A DNA stretch of 14,850 bases from Fidelibacterota bacterium (GTDB lineage: Bacteria > Fidelibacterota > UBA8477 > JABMPR01): positions 1 through 14,850 of the forward strand of contig JAUVKO010000020.1 in NCBI GenBank assembly GCA_030596225.1, written 5' to 3'. This document shows, in pieces, positions 13,955-14,850 of this stretch; the stretch's first letter is position 1, and each line of letters starts with the position of its first letter. Below the pieces are notes generated by a model. The model was not told where the DNA came from and did not search any database. It worked only from the letters and a program-made list of their open reading frames with translations. The translations under genes were made by a program, and so were the position numbers.

Positions 13955-14850
13955 TTCTGTTTCCCGAAGAATACATCATTGGGTGTTCTAAATCCAAGAC
14001 GTTTTCTCGGCCTATTATTTAATCTGTTCATGACAAAATCTTCATCAGACTTATCGATAGTTGAGAAGTCCATTCCTTTGGGAAAGTACTGCCTTATCAG
14101 GCCGTTCATATTCTCATTACAACCACGTTCCCAAGGAGAATAGGGATGAGCAAAGTAGAAGTCTGCATCCAATTTATTAGCCATAGTCTTATGCTCAGCA
14201 AACTCCTTACCGTTATCAGCTGTCATTGTATGAACCCACTTTTCATGTGGCTTTAACAGGCTGATGATTGCTTTTGAGACTTGGTCCGCAGTACTTCGTT
14301 CAACCCTTTTGATTAGAGCTAGGCCAGATCTACGTTCTGTCAAAGTAACAATAGCCTGTTTATGATTTTTACCAACAATGGTGTCCAGCTCCCAATCGCC
14401 TAGGCGACTGCGTTTCTCTACGATATCTGGACGTTGCTCTATACTAACCCTGTCAACAAGCTGACCACGGCGTTCATGGCTACCGTAACGCTTCTTACGC
14501 TGTTTCTTGCAACGAAGGTATTGGTAGAGGTTACCCCCTCGCTACTTGTTTGAGAGAATATATTGGTAGATGTGTTCATGGCTGACTGAATAGGACATAT
14601 TTTCTGCTACCCATCCGCTGATCTGTTCAGGGCTCCATTCCTCTCGTATCAAAGACTCAATAAATGACCATGCACCAGAATCAATACTGACCTTGGACTT
14701 ATCTTGACGACGTTCCATGGCAAATTGGTGGGCTTGCTTATGGCGATACCCTCGATCTCCTCGATTCCTTCTCAGTTCTCGACTGATAGTTGAGGGATGA
14801 ACTTCTATGAATTTGGCAATCATTTTCTGATTATGTCCTGCTTGGTTCAT
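13936..14850 (-). pseudogene. IS30-family transposase, 5'-partial, interrupted by one in-frame TAG
   Basis: DDE transposase of the IS30 family. The first visible part (14850-14542) has the N-terminal helix-turn-helix, with HPSTISRELRRN as its hallmark, and continues through EEWSPEQISGW to HEHIYQYILSNK. There the codon at 14542-14544 is TAG. The next codons, in the same frame, read RGGNLYQYLRCKKQRKKRYG, as expected after that point, through RLGDWELDTIVGK to the end at 13936. There is therefore one nonsense codon and no frameshift. The catalytic residues are all present downstream: Asp in GDWELD, Asp in TADNGKEF and Glu in CNENMNGLIRQYFPKG. The frame is open at the right edge and homologues have about 15-25 residues more before this point, so the true start is outside. 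Without suppression only an N-terminal DNA-binding fragment would be made. Confidence 0.88.

Larger units (their letters stand above)
13928..14850 (-). mobile_element. IS30-family insertion sequence, partial (cut by the right window edge)
   Basis: The stretch is occupied by one IS30-type transposase frame plus a probable terminal repeat at 13928-13954. The left end of the element and the first codons of the transposase lie beyond 14850. The element sits upstream of the TPR-protein gene and in the same orientation, about 330 bp from its start codon. The exact border on this side is uncertain. Confidence 0.8.

Noticed and set aside
14344..14541. Frameshift between two transposase fragments
   Set aside because: The intervening 198 bases are an exact multiple of three and translate in the same frame as both fragments with family-typical sequence; only one TAG separates them.

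Overview
The window is 14.85 kb of bacterial chromosome in which every supported gene lies on the minus strand, so the natural reading order is from high to low coordinates. The organism looks like a Gram-negative, FCB-type bacterium of moderate GC content. Lipoprotein signal peptides, a cohesin-like lipoprotein, a periplasmic TPR protein and several dispersed intergenic repeats fit a lineage such as Candidatus Neomarinimicrobiota or a neighbouring phylum. That placement is inference from style and gene content, since no rRNA or other phylogenetic marker is present.

Layout from right to left. At 13928-14850 there is the 3' part of an IS30-family insertion sequence. Its transposase runs off the right edge and is interrupted by a single in-frame TAG, with the DDE residues intact downstream. 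Between it and the next gene lie about 300 bp with a plausible promoter (13794-13823) and a doubtful 43-codon ORF. Next is an exported TPR protein (12367-13599), ended by a clear intrinsic terminator (12317-12343).

From 12207 to 914 there is a tightly packed run of eleven genes: acpS, nnr, a VanZ-family gene, recN, a cohesin-like lipoprotein, ltaE, trkA, trkH, an enoyl-CoA hydratase, a DUF1611 protein and an enolase-superfamily epimerase. From acpS to the DUF1611 gene, every junction is an overlap or a gap of at most 21 bp, so these ten are probably co-transcribed and often translationally coupled. The epimerase follows after 78 bp that contain a tandem 10-mer repeat. After the run come about 270 bp carrying two palindromic repeat elements (714-817, 849-886). 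Last is the N-terminal part of a PBP4-type D-Ala-D-Ala carboxypeptidase (1-645), cut by the left edge.

Functionally the run mixes housekeeping tasks: acyl-carrier-protein activation, repair of hydrated NAD(P)H, DNA double-strand-break repair, threonine/glycine metabolism, and a complete Trk potassium-uptake pair. It ends in an epimerase/DUF1611 pair likely to act on peptidoglycan-derived dipeptides or on D-glutamate. No CRISPR array, tRNA or rRNA was seen. Nothing here is clearly a new defence or biosynthetic system. The points most worth a second look are the amber codon in the transposase, the epimerase/DUF1611 pair, and the repeats around those genes.
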